From the NCBI GenBank assembly GCA_947623965.1, contig CANQIF010000012.1:1-64000 (forward strand): a DNA stretch of 64,000 nt. The letters run 5' to 3'. The DNA comes from an uncultured Alistipes sp. (lineage in GTDB: Bacteria > Bacteroidota > Bacteroidia > Bacteroidales > Rikenellaceae). The number at the start of each line of letters is the position of its first letter. Position 1 is the first letter of the stretch. The notes beneath the pieces were generated by a model. The model ran no database searches. It saw only the letters and a list, made by a program, of their open reading frames with translations, and was not told where the DNA came from. Positions 20,222 through 32,999 of this stretch are shown here, in pieces. The translations under genes and the position numbers were made by a program.

Positions 20222-21316
20222 ATGAATCGTAAATGCACCCTTTTGATTACCCGCGCCTGCAATCTGAATTGCATCTATTGTTATGAACGCCATAAATCCG
20301 AAGCCCGGATGCCGTTCGAAACAGCCTGCCGTATCGTCGAGGCGGAACTCTATGAAACGGCGCATGCCGGACGATACGACGGCGTGGATTTTCATTTTCT
20401 CGGCGGGGAGCCGCTGCTTCATTTCGATTTGATCCGCGATCTTTGCGAATGGACCTGGTCTGAAGCACGACCTTGTCCATACCGTTTCTATGTCATTACG
20501 AACGGGACCCTGCTCGATGCGTCGCGCCGGAGTTGGTTCGAATCCCACGCCGGGCGGATCACGGTCGACGTGTCCGTCGACGGCGTCGATGGAATGCACC
20601 GAACCAATCGGGGATGTTCGGTGCATGAACTGCCCGTGGAATGGGTCCATCGCTGCTGGCCCGGTTCCCGGTTTAAAATGACGGTTTCCCGACAGACGCT
20701 TTCGGGTTTTGCGGAGGGGGTAATCAGTCTTGTGGACAGAGGTTACGATGTCACGGCTTCACTGGCTGTAGGCGAACGCTGGACGGATGCCGATGTCGCG
20801 GAATACACTCGTCAGTGGGAGAGGCTGTCTTCCTATTACCGCTCCATTGCCGACGGGCCGATATGGCGGCAGCTGCTCAAATCCATCGATCCGCTGTTCG
20901 ACAACTCCTGCGTACAAGACAAATGCTGCGGTTCGGGCGACAGCGCCGTCACCTACGATGTCGATGGCGAGCGTTATCCTTGCGTGATCTTCACACCGCT
21001 GGTTTCCGGGCAAGATATGCGCGGTATGCTGCGCGGCATACGTTTCGACGATCCCGCCGTATTTGCCGATCCGGCGTGTGCCGGCTGTTTCATCCGCAAT
21101 ATGTGCAAGACCTGCTACGGCTTTAATCTGCGGGAGCGGGGAAGCCTTGCCGAACGGGACAAGTCCGTTTGCGGAATGTTCCGGGTCGAGATTGGCGCGA
21201 TTTGTTCTTTCCAACGCGATTTGCTCCGAAGTTTTGCCCGGGTGCGGAATCTATCGGATGCGGAGGCGCAGCGCTTGCAGAGGGCCGAGGCCGCATGCGA
21301 AGCCTTGAATCGGTAG
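20222..21316 (+). CDS. second radical SAM protein with C-terminal SPASM-like Cys cluster
   Basis: LLITRACNLNCIYCYERH; GGEPLLHF; C-terminal CAGCFIRNMCKTCYGF; ATG 20222 preferred over upstream TTG. Confidence 0.9.
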   Translation: MNRKCTLLITRACNLNCIYCYERHKSEARMPFETACRIVEAELYETAHAGRYDGVDFHFLGGEPLLHFDLIRDLCEWTWSEARPCPYRFYVITNGTLLDASRRSWFESHAGRITVDVSVDGVDGMHRTNRGCSVHELPVEWVHRCWPGSRFKMTVSRQTLSGFAEGVISLVDRGYDVTASLAVGERWTDADVAEYTRQWERLSSYYRSIADGPIWRQLLKSIDPLFDNSCVQDKCCGSGDSAVTYDVDGERYPCVIFTPLVSGQDMRGMLRGIRFDDPAVFADPACAGCFIRNMCKTCYGFNLRERGSLAERDKSVCGMFRVEIGAICSFQRDLLRSFARVRNLSDAEAQRLQRAEAACEALNR

Positions 21317-21345
21317 ATAACTTGCTGGCCTGTCTGTGCGAAGAG

Positions 21346-21386
21346 AAAACAAAAGGAACGACAACCTGCGTCGTTCCTTTTGTTTT
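21346..21386. terminator. strong (bidirectional) terminator closing the rSAM locus
   Basis: AAAACAAAAGGAACGAC / GTCGTTCCTTTTGTTTT, 17-bp arms. Confidence 0.9.
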
Positions 21387-21453
21387 GGGTAGGTGCGGAC
21401 GTTTCGTCGTTTGGATGTTTTGTCGGGGGAGGACAGTGCGCCGCGGCTGCGGG

Positions 21454-22080
21454 TCAGCGGATGAAGTTCGTGCGGATCGTCTTCTCGGGTTCGGGCGGCA
21501 TGATGCCTGCTTCGCGGGCGGCGGCGAAAGCCTTGAGCATCCAGGCCATATTGCGTCCGAGCGTCCGCATGATCTGCAGCCCCTCGGCATCCTGCCGCAC
21601 CTGGTCGGGGGTCGAGCCGTGGACCATGTTCCAGTACTGCGACGGCACGAGCGGCATCTGATGGAAGACGATGTATTTGTTAAGCTGGTCGAGTGCGGCG
21701 GTGGTGCCGGCGCGGCGGGCGCTCACGACAGCGGCGGCGGGCTTGTGGCGGTAGATGCCCTGCGAACTGCCCGCCATAAAGGCGCGGTCGAGGAACGAGG
21801 TGATAGCGCCCGAGGCGGCGGCGTAGTGGACGGGCGATCCGAAGATGAAGCCGTCGGCCGTGCGGGTCTTCTCGATGAAGGCGTCCACGAGGTCGTGGCG
21901 GAAGCAGCTGCCGGTGCGGAAGCAGGTGCCGCAGCCGATGCAGCCGGCGATCGGATCATTGCCGAGCCAGAAAATTTCCGAATCGATTCCTTCGTTCGAG
22001 AGGACGGCCGCGATTTCATCGAGGGCCGTGCGGGTGCAGCCGTCGCGATGCGGGCTGCCGTTGAGCATCAATACATGCAT
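21454..22080 (-). CDS. flavodoxin/NADPH-dependent FMN reductase family protein
   Basis: MHVLMLNGSPHRDGCTRTALDEI; IAGCIGCGTCFRTGSC; DGFIFGSPVHY. Confidence 0.9.
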   Translation of the reverse strand: MHVLMLNGSPHRDGCTRTALDEIAAVLSNEGIDSEIFWLGNDPIAGCIGCGTCFRTGSCFRHDLVDAFIEKTRTADGFIFGSPVHYAAASGAITSFLDRAFMAGSSQGIYRHKPAAAVVSARRAGTTAALDQLNKYIVFHQMPLVPSQYWNMVHGSTPDQVRQDAEGLQIMRTLGRNMAWMLKAFAAAREAGIMPPEPEKTIRTNFIR

Positions 22081-22192
22081 GGGTGTGTCGGATTTTGAAT
22101 TGTACAAAGATAGCGAAACGAACCGGTCCCGCCAAATCGCGGGCCATCCGGAGCCGTCGGCAGCGAAAACCGATCGAAAAAACGGAAAAAAA

Positions 22193-22223
22193 TTTGGAGA
22201 ATGGAAAATTTTGGTTACCTTTG
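22193..22223 (+). promoter_or_regulatory. promoter upstream of the tRNA-Gly array
   Basis: TTTG-19 nt-TACCTTTG. Confidence 0.65.
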
Positions 22224-22247
22224 CTCTCGCAATCCGAAAGGATTATT

Positions 22248-22459
22248 GCGGAAACAGCTCAGTTGGTAGAGCACAACCTTGCTTCAGGGAAAATAAGCAC
22301 GCCCGACCTTGGCAAGGCGATGACCGCGGAAAGAGAGGTGTGCGAGAAGATTTGCGGAAACAGCTCAGTTGGTAGAGTACAACCTTGCCCCAGGAAAATA
22401 GGCACGTCCAACCTTGGCAAGGCAGAGACCGCGGAAAGAAGGGCGTGCAACAGATTATT
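22248..22459 (+). repeat. two 106-bp tRNA-Gly-derived partial copies (22248-22353; 22354-22459)
   Basis: Both begin GCGGAAACAGCTCAGTTGGTAGAG(C/T)ACAACCTTGC then diverge from the tRNA; same 106-nt spacing to the intact tRNA. Confidence 0.88.
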
Positions 22460-22532
22460 GCGGAAATAGCTCAGTTGGTAGAGCACAACCTTGCCAAGGT
22501 TGGGGTCGCGAGTTCGAGTCTCGTTTTCCGCT
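22460..22532 (+). tRNA. tRNA-Gly (anticodon GCC)
   Basis: Cloverleaf: GCGGAAA acceptor pairing with TTTCCGC, anticodon loop TTGCCAA, T-arm GTTCGAGT. Confidence 0.95.
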
Positions 22533-22848
22533 CTAAACAAGAGAACAGTATCTAAAAGTGCTGTTCTCTTGTTTTTTGCGAGCAGGCAGCCCTTCTTTTT
22601 GCCCGCGATTCCCGAATAAATTTGGTGTTGTGCCCGATTCTTTGTATCTTTAGCTGCGAAGCGTTCGGTCCCGGCCGGGGCGTACCGTGTTCGCGGTGCA
22701 GAAGACGGCCGGGCTTCGAGGAACGGTGCGCGGCCGTACGGTGGAGGAACAACGAAACAAAAACAAAATAACCTTTTCGATAAGCCGTGGGCAGAGCCGA
22801 GCCTGCTCGGACTATGCCGAGGCGAGAAAAGGCCCAAAAATTTGAACT

Positions 22849-23232
22849 ATGTCGGCACACGGAAAAGACGAGTTGGTATTGAATGCAAGCCTGATCGAGA
22901 TGGAGTACGATCTTGATTTATGGGCCGGGGTTATCGTCGGGTTCGACGAAAAGAAAAATTTCATTCTTCGGATCGAATACAATCATTGCAACGAGGCAAG
23001 CCTCTATTACGGTACTGACGTGATTGTCGAACCGGAGGAAGCCTACCGGCTTGCCCACTCGCAGGGTGTCCGGCTGGTCGATCTGCCCGCCTATTTCAAC
23101 AAAAAGTTCGGTAAAGACGGTCTTGTCTTCGATTCGCTCTCCGTGAAACGGCTTTTCGACGACTTGATCGATTTCGTGACGCTCCACAAAACGAACTATC
23201 GGAAGCGCCCGTACCGGTATCTGCGCCGGTGA
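22849..23232 (+). CDS. hypothetical protein (127 aa)
   Basis: MSAHGKDELVLNASLIEMEYDLDLWAGVIVGFDEKKN... Confidence 0.65.
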   Translation: MSAHGKDELVLNASLIEMEYDLDLWAGVIVGFDEKKNFILRIEYNHCNEASLYYGTDVIVEPEEAYRLAHSQGVRLVDLPAYFNKKFGKDGLVFDSLSVKRLFDDLIDFVTLHKTNYRKRPYRYLRR

Positions 23233-23284
23233 ACGGGAAGGGCTTTGTTACTCGGATCGGTAAGAACTTGCTGCGGTTCCTTGC

Positions 23285-23960
23285 CGGGACTGCAAATTCA
23301 TGATTCAATATTCAGAATGATGGAATTCGGGGCGCAGCTTGCGAAAGACTCGCACAATCGGACCTGCGGGACGCGAAATGCGGGCCTTCGCGGGGCGAAG
23401 CTGCGGCCCGCTGCGGTTCCATTCGGAACCGCAAATTCAGCATTCAAAATTTAAGATTCAAAATTAAGAGGGCATTCTGGGCACGCTTGGGCATATATTT
23501 CAGGTCGGGTCGCAGCCTGCGGAGTGCTCGCCTGCGACGATAAGGAGCAGCGGGCCTCCGCCGCCGGGAGGCTGCGGCCCGCACGACCTCTACCGAGGTC
23601 GATTCCAGTCGCAAGCGATAAGCCCGCAGCCGAGCGGATGGGCCTGCACGAGCGGCCTGCGGACGCGAGAATGCAGCCCTCCGCCCGGGGGCGGCTGCGG
23701 GCTGCGGCGGCTTCCTGCGAAGCCGCAAATTAAAAATGAAGAATTAAAAATGAAATGTTCCGAATCGGGCTACAGCCTGCGGAGAACACGCAAGTTCGGG
23801 TACGAACTGCGGGCCTCCGCGCCGAGGAGGTTGCGGCCCGCTCGGTCCTGACGGACCGGCTCCACACACAGCAACCTTGACTGCCGAAACAGCACTACGT
23901 CCCGCACGTTCTCTGCAAGGCAAGGTCGATATTCAATAGCTTAAATTCAAAATGAATCGC
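23285..23960. repeat. modular intergenic hairpin-repeat cluster
   Basis: Same modules, inverted relative to some other copies. Confidence 0.85.
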
Positions 23961-24044
23961 CCGTCGATCGCTGCGCGATCGCTTCCAGCTTTCTCTCCTT
24001 TCAAGCGCACTTACGGCGAAACCTCCGCACCTCCCTCAAAAAAT

Positions 24045-24995
24045 CTACAGCCCCTTCCGGGCGATTTTCCAGGCCAAGTAATTGTAGCAGGCCATCACCG
24101 TCGGCCGCCAGCTGCGCGGCAGCCGGATCAGCACCTGCACCTTGTGCAGCGTGCGGCGGTAGGTGCGGGTGAAGCCGAAAGTGCGGATGGCCCGCCGGGC
24201 CGCCTCCGTGTCGCCCTTCGCGGCGAGGATGAGCGCCTTGCCCAGTGCAGCCCGGGCGATGAATTCGCGCTCGTCGACGGGAGCCGCGGGGTCGTAGAGC
24301 GTTTCGAACGAATAGGGCGTCTGCTCGGGGGTGTAGATCGCGGCCGAGCGGTTCGAGGCGATCTTCGAGCAGTCGACTAACCGGCGGGGCGAGAAGCAGA
24401 CCCGGTAGCGGCGGGCGATCTTGATCCAGGTGTACAGGTCGCCGCCGATCTTCATCCCCTCGGGAAATCCGCCGACCTCGTCGAATACGCGGCGCGGCAT
24501 CGCCGAGGTGGAGGAGGTGGCGATGTAGCGGTGAGCCGAATCGCGGAAGAAGTTGTCGACGACACCCCGTTCGGCGGGGCCGGGGGCGGGGAATGCCCCC
24601 TCCCGGTCGATGATGTTGAATCCCGTGCAGTAGAGGCCGCAATCGGGCCACTCGGCGATCATCGAGGCGATCTCGGTCAGAAAGTCGGGATGCCAGCAAT
24701 CGTCGGCATCGACCAGCGCGACCCACTCCGAACGGGCCTCGCGAATGGCGCGGTTGCGGGCGGCGCACTCGCCGGCGTTCGGCTGGCCGATGAGCCGGAT
24801 CGAGGGCGCACCGGGCTGCGCGGCCGTCTCTTCGGCGATGCGGCGGACGATCCCGGCCGAACGGTCCGTCGAACCGTCATCGACGACGACGATCTCGGCG
24901 GCCGCGTGGCGCTGTGCGAGAATGGAGCGAAGCGTGGCTTCGATTTCGCGCTCCTTGTTGTAGAGCGGAACGAGGACGGAGAATCGGATATCCAT
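24045..24995 (-). CDS. glycosyltransferase family 2
   Basis: MDIRFSVLVPLYNKEREIEATLRSILAQ; EIVVVDDGSTDRS; VALVDADDCWHPDFL. Confidence 0.93.
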   Translation of the reverse strand: MDIRFSVLVPLYNKEREIEATLRSILAQRHAAAEIVVVDDGSTDRSAGIVRRIAEETAAQPGAPSIRLIGQPNAGECAARNRAIREARSEWVALVDADDCWHPDFLTEIASMIAEWPDCGLYCTGFNIIDREGAFPAPGPAERGVVDNFFRDSAHRYIATSSTSAMPRRVFDEVGGFPEGMKIGGDLYTWIKIARRYRVCFSPRRLVDCSKIASNRSAAIYTPEQTPYSFETLYDPAAPVDEREFIARAALGKALILAAKGDTEAARRAIRTFGFTRTYRRTLHKVQVLIRLPRSWRPTVMACYNYLAWKIARKGL

Positions 24996-25000
24996 GGGAT

Positions 25001-25996
25001 TCAACGGATTTCGTAGGTGGATCGATCTGGAAGCAGCTCTTCGAAAGCCGATTCGAGCCGGCGGCGCGAATGTTCGAAATCGGCGATGTCGGTGCTGTCG
25101 TTGAGGCAGACCATACGGCGGCGGCCGGCGGCCACTTCGCGGCAGACCCGTTCGATCGAGCGGTCGTCAAGGTCGCTGAGCAGCGTATCGGCGAAGCCGC
25201 GCGGGACAAATTCGCCGCGGCAGAGGGTATCGTAGCGGACGAGCCAGTGCGAGAGGTCGGAGGGTGCGCGGAAGCGGTTGCGGCAGGCGGCTGCGAGCTC
25301 CGCACCCCACACCTCCCAGGCCCGCTCGAACGCCGAACGGCGGTAGGGCTGCGGCATGTGGGGATCGAAGAAGCCCGGGAAAAAGCTCCAGGGAAGCAGC
25401 GAAAGGGTCTTGCAGAGGTTGCCGAAGCCGTAGCGCGGCGAGAGCCACTTCGCCAGATGACGGTTGAGGTCGCTCCGCGGATGGACCCGGTCGATCAGGG
25501 CGAGGTCGTTCAGCACGGTCTGCGCGATGCACGAAGGGCGCACGATGCTCAGCCGGGCCATGTCGCACGGCAGTCCGCGGCGGAAAAAATCCTCCGGGCG
25601 GCAGGGGCGGGTCAGCAGCGTGTCGTCGTTGAAGAGGACGAAATGTTCGGCGAGCCCCCCTCCTATGCGGGAGATGTTGAGCTCGATAACGTTCGAATTG
25701 AAGGTGGGCAGCCACTCCGCAGGGATGTAGTCCGCGTGGCGGACGATGCGCAGTTTCGGATGGCTGCAGTCGAGCCAGACGGGCAGGTGGCCCCAGGTGA
25801 TGAAGTGGATGCGCCGCACCCAGGGGGCGAAGCGCTCCACGCCGCGGAACCAGTAGCGCAGCAGCCCCCAGTCGCGGTAGCGGACCTCGGAGGCGTCCAT
25901 TCCCGCTTCGCGGCGGTAGCGGTTGAACTCCTCGCGCCAGGCAGGATCGGCGCCATCCACCCAGAGCAGGACGAAGTCGATGTCGGTAGGATTCAT
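25001..25996 (-). CDS. Stealth-family (capsule phosphotransferase-like) protein
   Basis: MNPTDIDFVLLWVDGADPAW; YRDWGLLRYWFRGVERFAPWVRRIHFIT; HFVLFNDDTLL. Confidence 0.9.
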   Translation of the reverse strand: MNPTDIDFVLLWVDGADPAWREEFNRYRREAGMDASEVRYRDWGLLRYWFRGVERFAPWVRRIHFITWGHLPVWLDCSHPKLRIVRHADYIPAEWLPTFNSNVIELNISRIGGGLAEHFVLFNDDTLLTRPCRPEDFFRRGLPCDMARLSIVRPSCIAQTVLNDLALIDRVHPRSDLNRHLAKWLSPRYGFGNLCKTLSLLPWSFFPGFFDPHMPQPYRRSAFERAWEVWGAELAAACRNRFRAPSDLSHWLVRYDTLCRGEFVPRGFADTLLSDLDDRSIERVCREVAAGRRRMVCLNDSTDIADFEHSRRRLESAFEELLPDRSTYEIR

Positions 25997-26154
25997 CGGT
26001 CGTATCGGTATCGGTTTAAAACGGTATGGTCTTCGGCGGACGGCCGCCGGCGGCAGGCTGCGCGGGGACGGTCGATCGGGTTCAAATCCTTGCACCTTTT
26101 CCCGCCTCGGCAAAGCCCGGACAAGATCGGCTCTGCCCTCGGCTTGTCGAAAAG

Positions 26155-26385
26155 GTTTGTTTTTTATTTGCAGTTCCGAATGGAACTGCAGCGGGCCGCA
26201 GCCTCCCGGCAGCGGAGGCCCGCAGTTCGTACCCGAACTTGGCGGGCACTCCGCAGGCTGCGTCCCGCAGACACCGGACATTCAAGGTTCGTTTACACGC
26301 ACCTTTTTTCGCCTCGGCATAGTCCAAGCAAGCTTGGCTCTTTCCAAAAGGTTCGGTTCCCTTGAGCAAGCTGGCTTGAGGAATA
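26155..26385. repeat. composite repeat: hairpin module plus CGCCTCGGCATAG... module
   Basis: Nearly the same order and sequence as 39055-39260. Confidence 0.85.
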
Positions 26386-26424
26386 CGCTGTACGTCAGAC
26401 CGCGGCGGTCGATCGGGTTCGGGG

Positions 26425-27399
26425 TCATTGCACGAGCAGGTTGCAGCCGCGGATCTCGCTGTGGTCGATGCGGCCCTCGACCTCGAACGAACCGTCGGCG
26501 TGGACGCGTCCCACATCCTCGGTCTGGATGAAGGCGCACGAATGGAGGTTGGCCAGGTCGATGATGTCGAGCCCGCCGCGCGCCTCGCCCGCGAAGTGCT
26601 CGAAGGGGTCGTTCACGTCGCGCGCCAGCACCCGCATCCAGCGCGGGCAGCGGAAGCGGTTCGCCCCCGCGGAGTAGGCCTGCGAAGTGAGCTCGGCCAT
26701 CCCGTATTCGGAGTGGATCGCCTCGACGCCGAAGGCCTCGCACAAAATGCGGTGGAAGGCCGCCTTCGGCAGCTCCTCGCGATGTCCCTTCATGCCGCCC
26801 GTCTCCATGACGACTGTGTCGCGCAGCGGCTGCGGATAGCGCTCGGCCAGCTCCCAGAGGGCATAGCTCACGCCGAGCAGGATCTTCGGCTTCGGGTCGG
26901 CCTTCAGGTCGGCGAGCAGTTGCTCGTATTGGTCGAGGTAGAAGCCTCCCGAGCCGCAGGCGGCAATCAACCGGTCGGCCATGTAGACCAGCGACGAACC
27001 GGTGCGCTGCAAGTAGTTGGGGAGCAGCGCATAGAGGCTCCAGCCGGCCGGATCGCCGTAAAAGGTGCGGAACGCCTCTGTGAAGACCCGCTCGTAGTGG
27101 GCCAGCGAGGCCATCGGATGGCGCGAGGGAACCATCCCCGTCGTGGCGCTCGATGTGAAGACCGCCTCGGGGGGACGGCATCCGTCGTAGACGTCGCGAT
27201 GCTTGAAGAGACGGATCGGCAGAAAGGGAATCTCTTCGATCCGTCGGACCGCCCCGATGGCGGCGGCATCGTACCCCAGGCGCTTTAGGTACTCCCCGTA
27301 CGGAGGGCACGCGGCGGCCTGCCGGCGAAAGAGCGCCAGGGCGCTCCGCTCGAAGGCCGTCTCGTCAGCGATACGGAATATCTCCTGCTCGTGAATCAT
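26425..27399 (-). CDS. LuxE/acyl-protein synthetase family protein
   Basis: FTSSATTGMVPSRHPM; HSEYGMAELTSQAYS; GRIDHSEIRGCNLLV. Confidence 0.85.
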   Translation of the reverse strand: MIHEQEIFRIADETAFERSALALFRRQAAACPPYGEYLKRLGYDAAAIGAVRRIEEIPFLPIRLFKHRDVYDGCRPPEAVFTSSATTGMVPSRHPMASLAHYERVFTEAFRTFYGDPAGWSLYALLPNYLQRTGSSLVYMADRLIAACGSGGFYLDQYEQLLADLKADPKPKILLGVSYALWELAERYPQPLRDTVVMETGGMKGHREELPKAAFHRILCEAFGVEAIHSEYGMAELTSQAYSAGANRFRCPRWMRVLARDVNDPFEHFAGEARGGLDIIDLANLHSCAFIQTEDVGRVHADGSFEVEGRIDHSEIRGCNLLVQ

Positions 27400-27544
27400 T
27401 CGACAAATGTACGAAATAAAACGGAAAAACGAAGCGGATTGCCCGGTGGGCGCGTCGTTCCGGACGAGGTAAGTTCTTTTTGGAGGGGGCGGTACAGGAG
27501 GTTCGATGCGGTTCGCAGCTGCCAGCTGTGGCGGAAAGGCTTGC

Positions 27545-27850
27545 CTGTAAATTCGACGTCGCAGACGTCGGCAGCCCGCAGCCGCCCTCGGGCGGAGGGC
27601 TGCTCCTTGGCGTCGCAGGCCCGTCCGCTCGGCTGCGGGCTTGGCTCGAGTTTGGATCGGTCCGTTAGGACCGTGCGGGCCGCAGCCTGGGGGCGGCGGA
27701 GGCCCGCAGTTCGTTGCCGACCTTGCGAGCTCTCCGCAGACTGCGACCCGAACTAAAATATATGCCCAAGCGCGCCCGGAAGGCCCTCTTAATTTTGAAT
27801 ATTGAATTTTGAATTATGAATTTGCGGTTCCAAATGGAACCGCGCCCCGT
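27545..27850. repeat. modular intergenic hairpin-repeat cluster
   Basis: GACGTCGCAGACGTC (27555-27569), CGGTCCGTTAGGACCG and common modules. Confidence 0.85.
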
Positions 27851-29346
27851 CACTGGCGCAGCCCCGTTTCGCATTCAGCATTCCGGGTATTCCGGTCGCG
27901 GCGTTCGCAGATGATCGCCAGCAGGCGGTCCAGTTCGCCGTCGCGCCCCGAGAGGTGTTCGGCGGCGATGGCGGGAAGGGGAATATCGGGAACGATGTAC
28001 CCGTCGTCGCGGCGCGTGCATTCGTCGATGGCAATCATCGAGACGCCTACCTCGGCGAGTTGCACGGGTCTGAACCAGCCGCCGTCGAGCACCTCGCCGT
28101 ATTTGAGTGCGTTGTGCCGCAACGGCTCCCCGGCGAGCAGGGCGCCGCCGTGGTATTGCAGCATATTGACGAACGAGGCGGCGATCGATCCCGTGTCGCG
28201 TCCGACGAGGACGTAGTAGCGCATGCCCTCGACATATTGTCCGGGCGCGGTTTCGAACGAGCGGACGTATTGATCCTCCGGCAGCTCTACGACCTGACCG
28301 AGCTGCTCCTCCGTGAGAAAGTCGTAGTAGCGCATCGCCTCGCGCGAAGCCTTGATCCGCTGCCCCCGACAGTAGGCAACTTCGGGTTTGTCGATGAAGA
28401 TCGACAGCATCTCGTCGAAAGCGTGGCCGCTGCCGCCGGGGTTGCGCCGCAGGTCGAGAACGACGTCGGCAATACCCTGCTTCTTGAAATGGACGATCGC
28501 TTTGCGGACGATGCGGATAAGGCGGCTGTTGTTCGGGAAGAACTGCGGGATGGCGATATAGCCGCACCGGGCGTCGGCATAGGTGCGGATGTTGGCGTCG
28601 GTCTCCTCGGCCTTCTTCAACCGGAAGAGGGTGTCGAAACAGGGGAGCCCCGCCGTTTCGACGGTCAGCGGCGCCCCGTCGCGGTACAGGTCGATCCGGA
28701 ACCGATCGACGAAGAGGTTGTAGAAACAGTTGCAAAGGAGATACGAGGGATTCATATAACGGTCGTCGTAGACGTAGCGGAGGTATTCGGCCGTCGAAAT
28801 GCCGTTGATGGCGGCGATGCGGTCGCCGCGCCGGAAGAGCGGGTCGAGCGAACGGTCGATGATGAGCGTGTCGTTGATCTGCTGCAGGCTGAATCCCGGC
28901 ATCCGGGTTTGGCGGAGTTTGAGCCGCGCTTTCCGTTCGGGATAGATGGTGCTGTCTACCTCGACGACCGGCATGATGCGGTAGTGCGGATCTTCGTGAT
29001 GCAGCCGGTCGTACCAGGGGCGCATGACCCAGAGGAGATCGGCGGTAAGCAGCGAATCCTTGCCCGAAGCGTCGCAGCGGGCGTTGATCTCGGCCAATAC
29101 GGCAGCCCTCTCGGCAGGCGAAGGCAGCGTGTCGAGGCCGGGATGACGTGAAACGCGATGAAGATTCTGTTCGAGGCCGATCCGCGAACGGGGGATCTTG
29201 TAATCGCGGATGGCGATGTTGCGGTCGGGAATGCGGACCGAGCGGCCGGCGGAAGGTTGCAGCGTGTCGGCCGGGGCCGGCGTCTGTGCCGCGCAGAGAC
29301 ACGTGAGGCCGGCTTGCAGCACGAGCGAGAGGAGGATGGATTTCAT
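27850..29346 (-). CDS. S41-family peptidase-like secreted protein
   Basis: Signal peptide MKSILLSLVLQAGLTCLCAAQ; VVLDLRRNPGGSGHAFDEML; GSIAASFVNMLQYHGGALLAGEP. Confidence 0.82.
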   Translation of the reverse strand: MKSILLSLVLQAGLTCLCAAQTPAPADTLQPSAGRSVRIPDRNIAIRDYKIPRSRIGLEQNLHRVSRHPGLDTLPSPAERAAVLAEINARCDASGKDSLLTADLLWVMRPWYDRLHHEDPHYRIMPVVEVDSTIYPERKARLKLRQTRMPGFSLQQINDTLIIDRSLDPLFRRGDRIAAINGISTAEYLRYVYDDRYMNPSYLLCNCFYNLFVDRFRIDLYRDGAPLTVETAGLPCFDTLFRLKKAEETDANIRTYADARCGYIAIPQFFPNNSRLIRIVRKAIVHFKKQGIADVVLDLRRNPGGSGHAFDEMLSIFIDKPEVAYCRGQRIKASREAMRYYDFLTEEQLGQVVELPEDQYVRSFETAPGQYVEGMRYYVLVGRDTGSIAASFVNMLQYHGGALLAGEPLRHNALKYGEVLDGGWFRPVQLAEVGVSMIAIDECTRRDDGYIVPDIPLPAIAAEHLSGRDGELDRLLAIICERRDRNTRNAECETGLRQ

Positions 29347-29519
29347 CGGTGACGGTTTTTCTGTTTGCTTTGTTAAAACGGCATCTCCGATAAAATATTG
29401 CACCGCATGCTCAGAATCGGGTCGGATCGGGCGAATGAATATTGGCGGACCACCGCGTTGTTTCGGCCCGAAAGGAGCGAGCGGGTAGCCGTTGCTGTTC
29501 GTTGCGCGGTGTTTTGTGT

Positions 29520-30015
29520 CGGGCTCGGTCGCGCAGCGACCCGGCAGCCTGCAGCCGCACCGGTTTGGCGGAAATGTCTGCCTGTAAATTCGACGTCGCA
29601 GACGTCGGCAGCCCGCAGCCGCCCCCTGGCGGAGGGCTGCTCCTTATGGTCGCACGCCCGTCCGCTCGGCTGCGGGCTTGTCCTCGAATGGAGTCAATCG
29701 CGTAGCGATTAGTGGGTCGCAGTCGTTGGTGTTTTATACTGTACATGCGACCTCGAAGAGGTCGGCGGGCCGCAGCCTCCCGCCGGCGGAGGCCCGCAGT
29801 TCGTTGTCGAACTTGCGTGCTCTCCGCAGGCTGCAGCCCGAACCGGAATAGATGCCCAAGCGCACCCGAAAGCCCCTTTTAATTTTGAATCTTGAATTTT
29901 GAATTCTGAATTTGCGCCCGCAGGGCGCAGCGGGCCGCAGCTTCGCCCCGCGAAGGCCCGCTCTTCGCGTCCTGCAGGTCCGCTCGTGCGTGCCCTTCGC
30001 AAGCTGCAGTCCGCC
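29520..30015. repeat. modular intergenic hairpin-repeat cluster
   Basis: Same modules. Confidence 0.87.
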
Positions 30016-30155
30016 CACTTCACCGAATGTTCGCTCCTCGCAAAAAAACGGGCGGCCCGAAAAGGTCGCCCGTCGAACGGCCGGCGGTCGCAACCCAGCA
30101 ACCGCAGCAACTGCCGCCGCAATGTAAATGTAAAAACGTGTCCCGTCTGTCTAAA

Positions 30156-32753
<2,598 letters not shown>

Positions 32754-32999
32754 GGTTATCTGTTTTTTGATGATTTCCGTTTTCGGAAGGGGTATCCGCA
32801 AAAGATTTGCCAAGCCGCCGCGGCCGGACAGATTGACGCATCGTGACAGGTTTTGACACGAAATGACACCTCGGGAGGGGCCGGGGCATGCCATTCCGGC
32901 AGATGCGGGGTCGTTTTTTGCAGGCAGGAACGGCATCGGATCGCTGGCGGGTGCGGTCGCCGAGCGGTCGGCGGACTGCAGATGCCCTCCCCGTTTGGA

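Noticed and set aside
22259-22837. ORF on - strand encoding ...ENETRTRDPNLGKVVLYQLSYF...
   Set aside because: This is the antisense translation of the tRNA-Gly and its partial copies, a typical spurious ORF.
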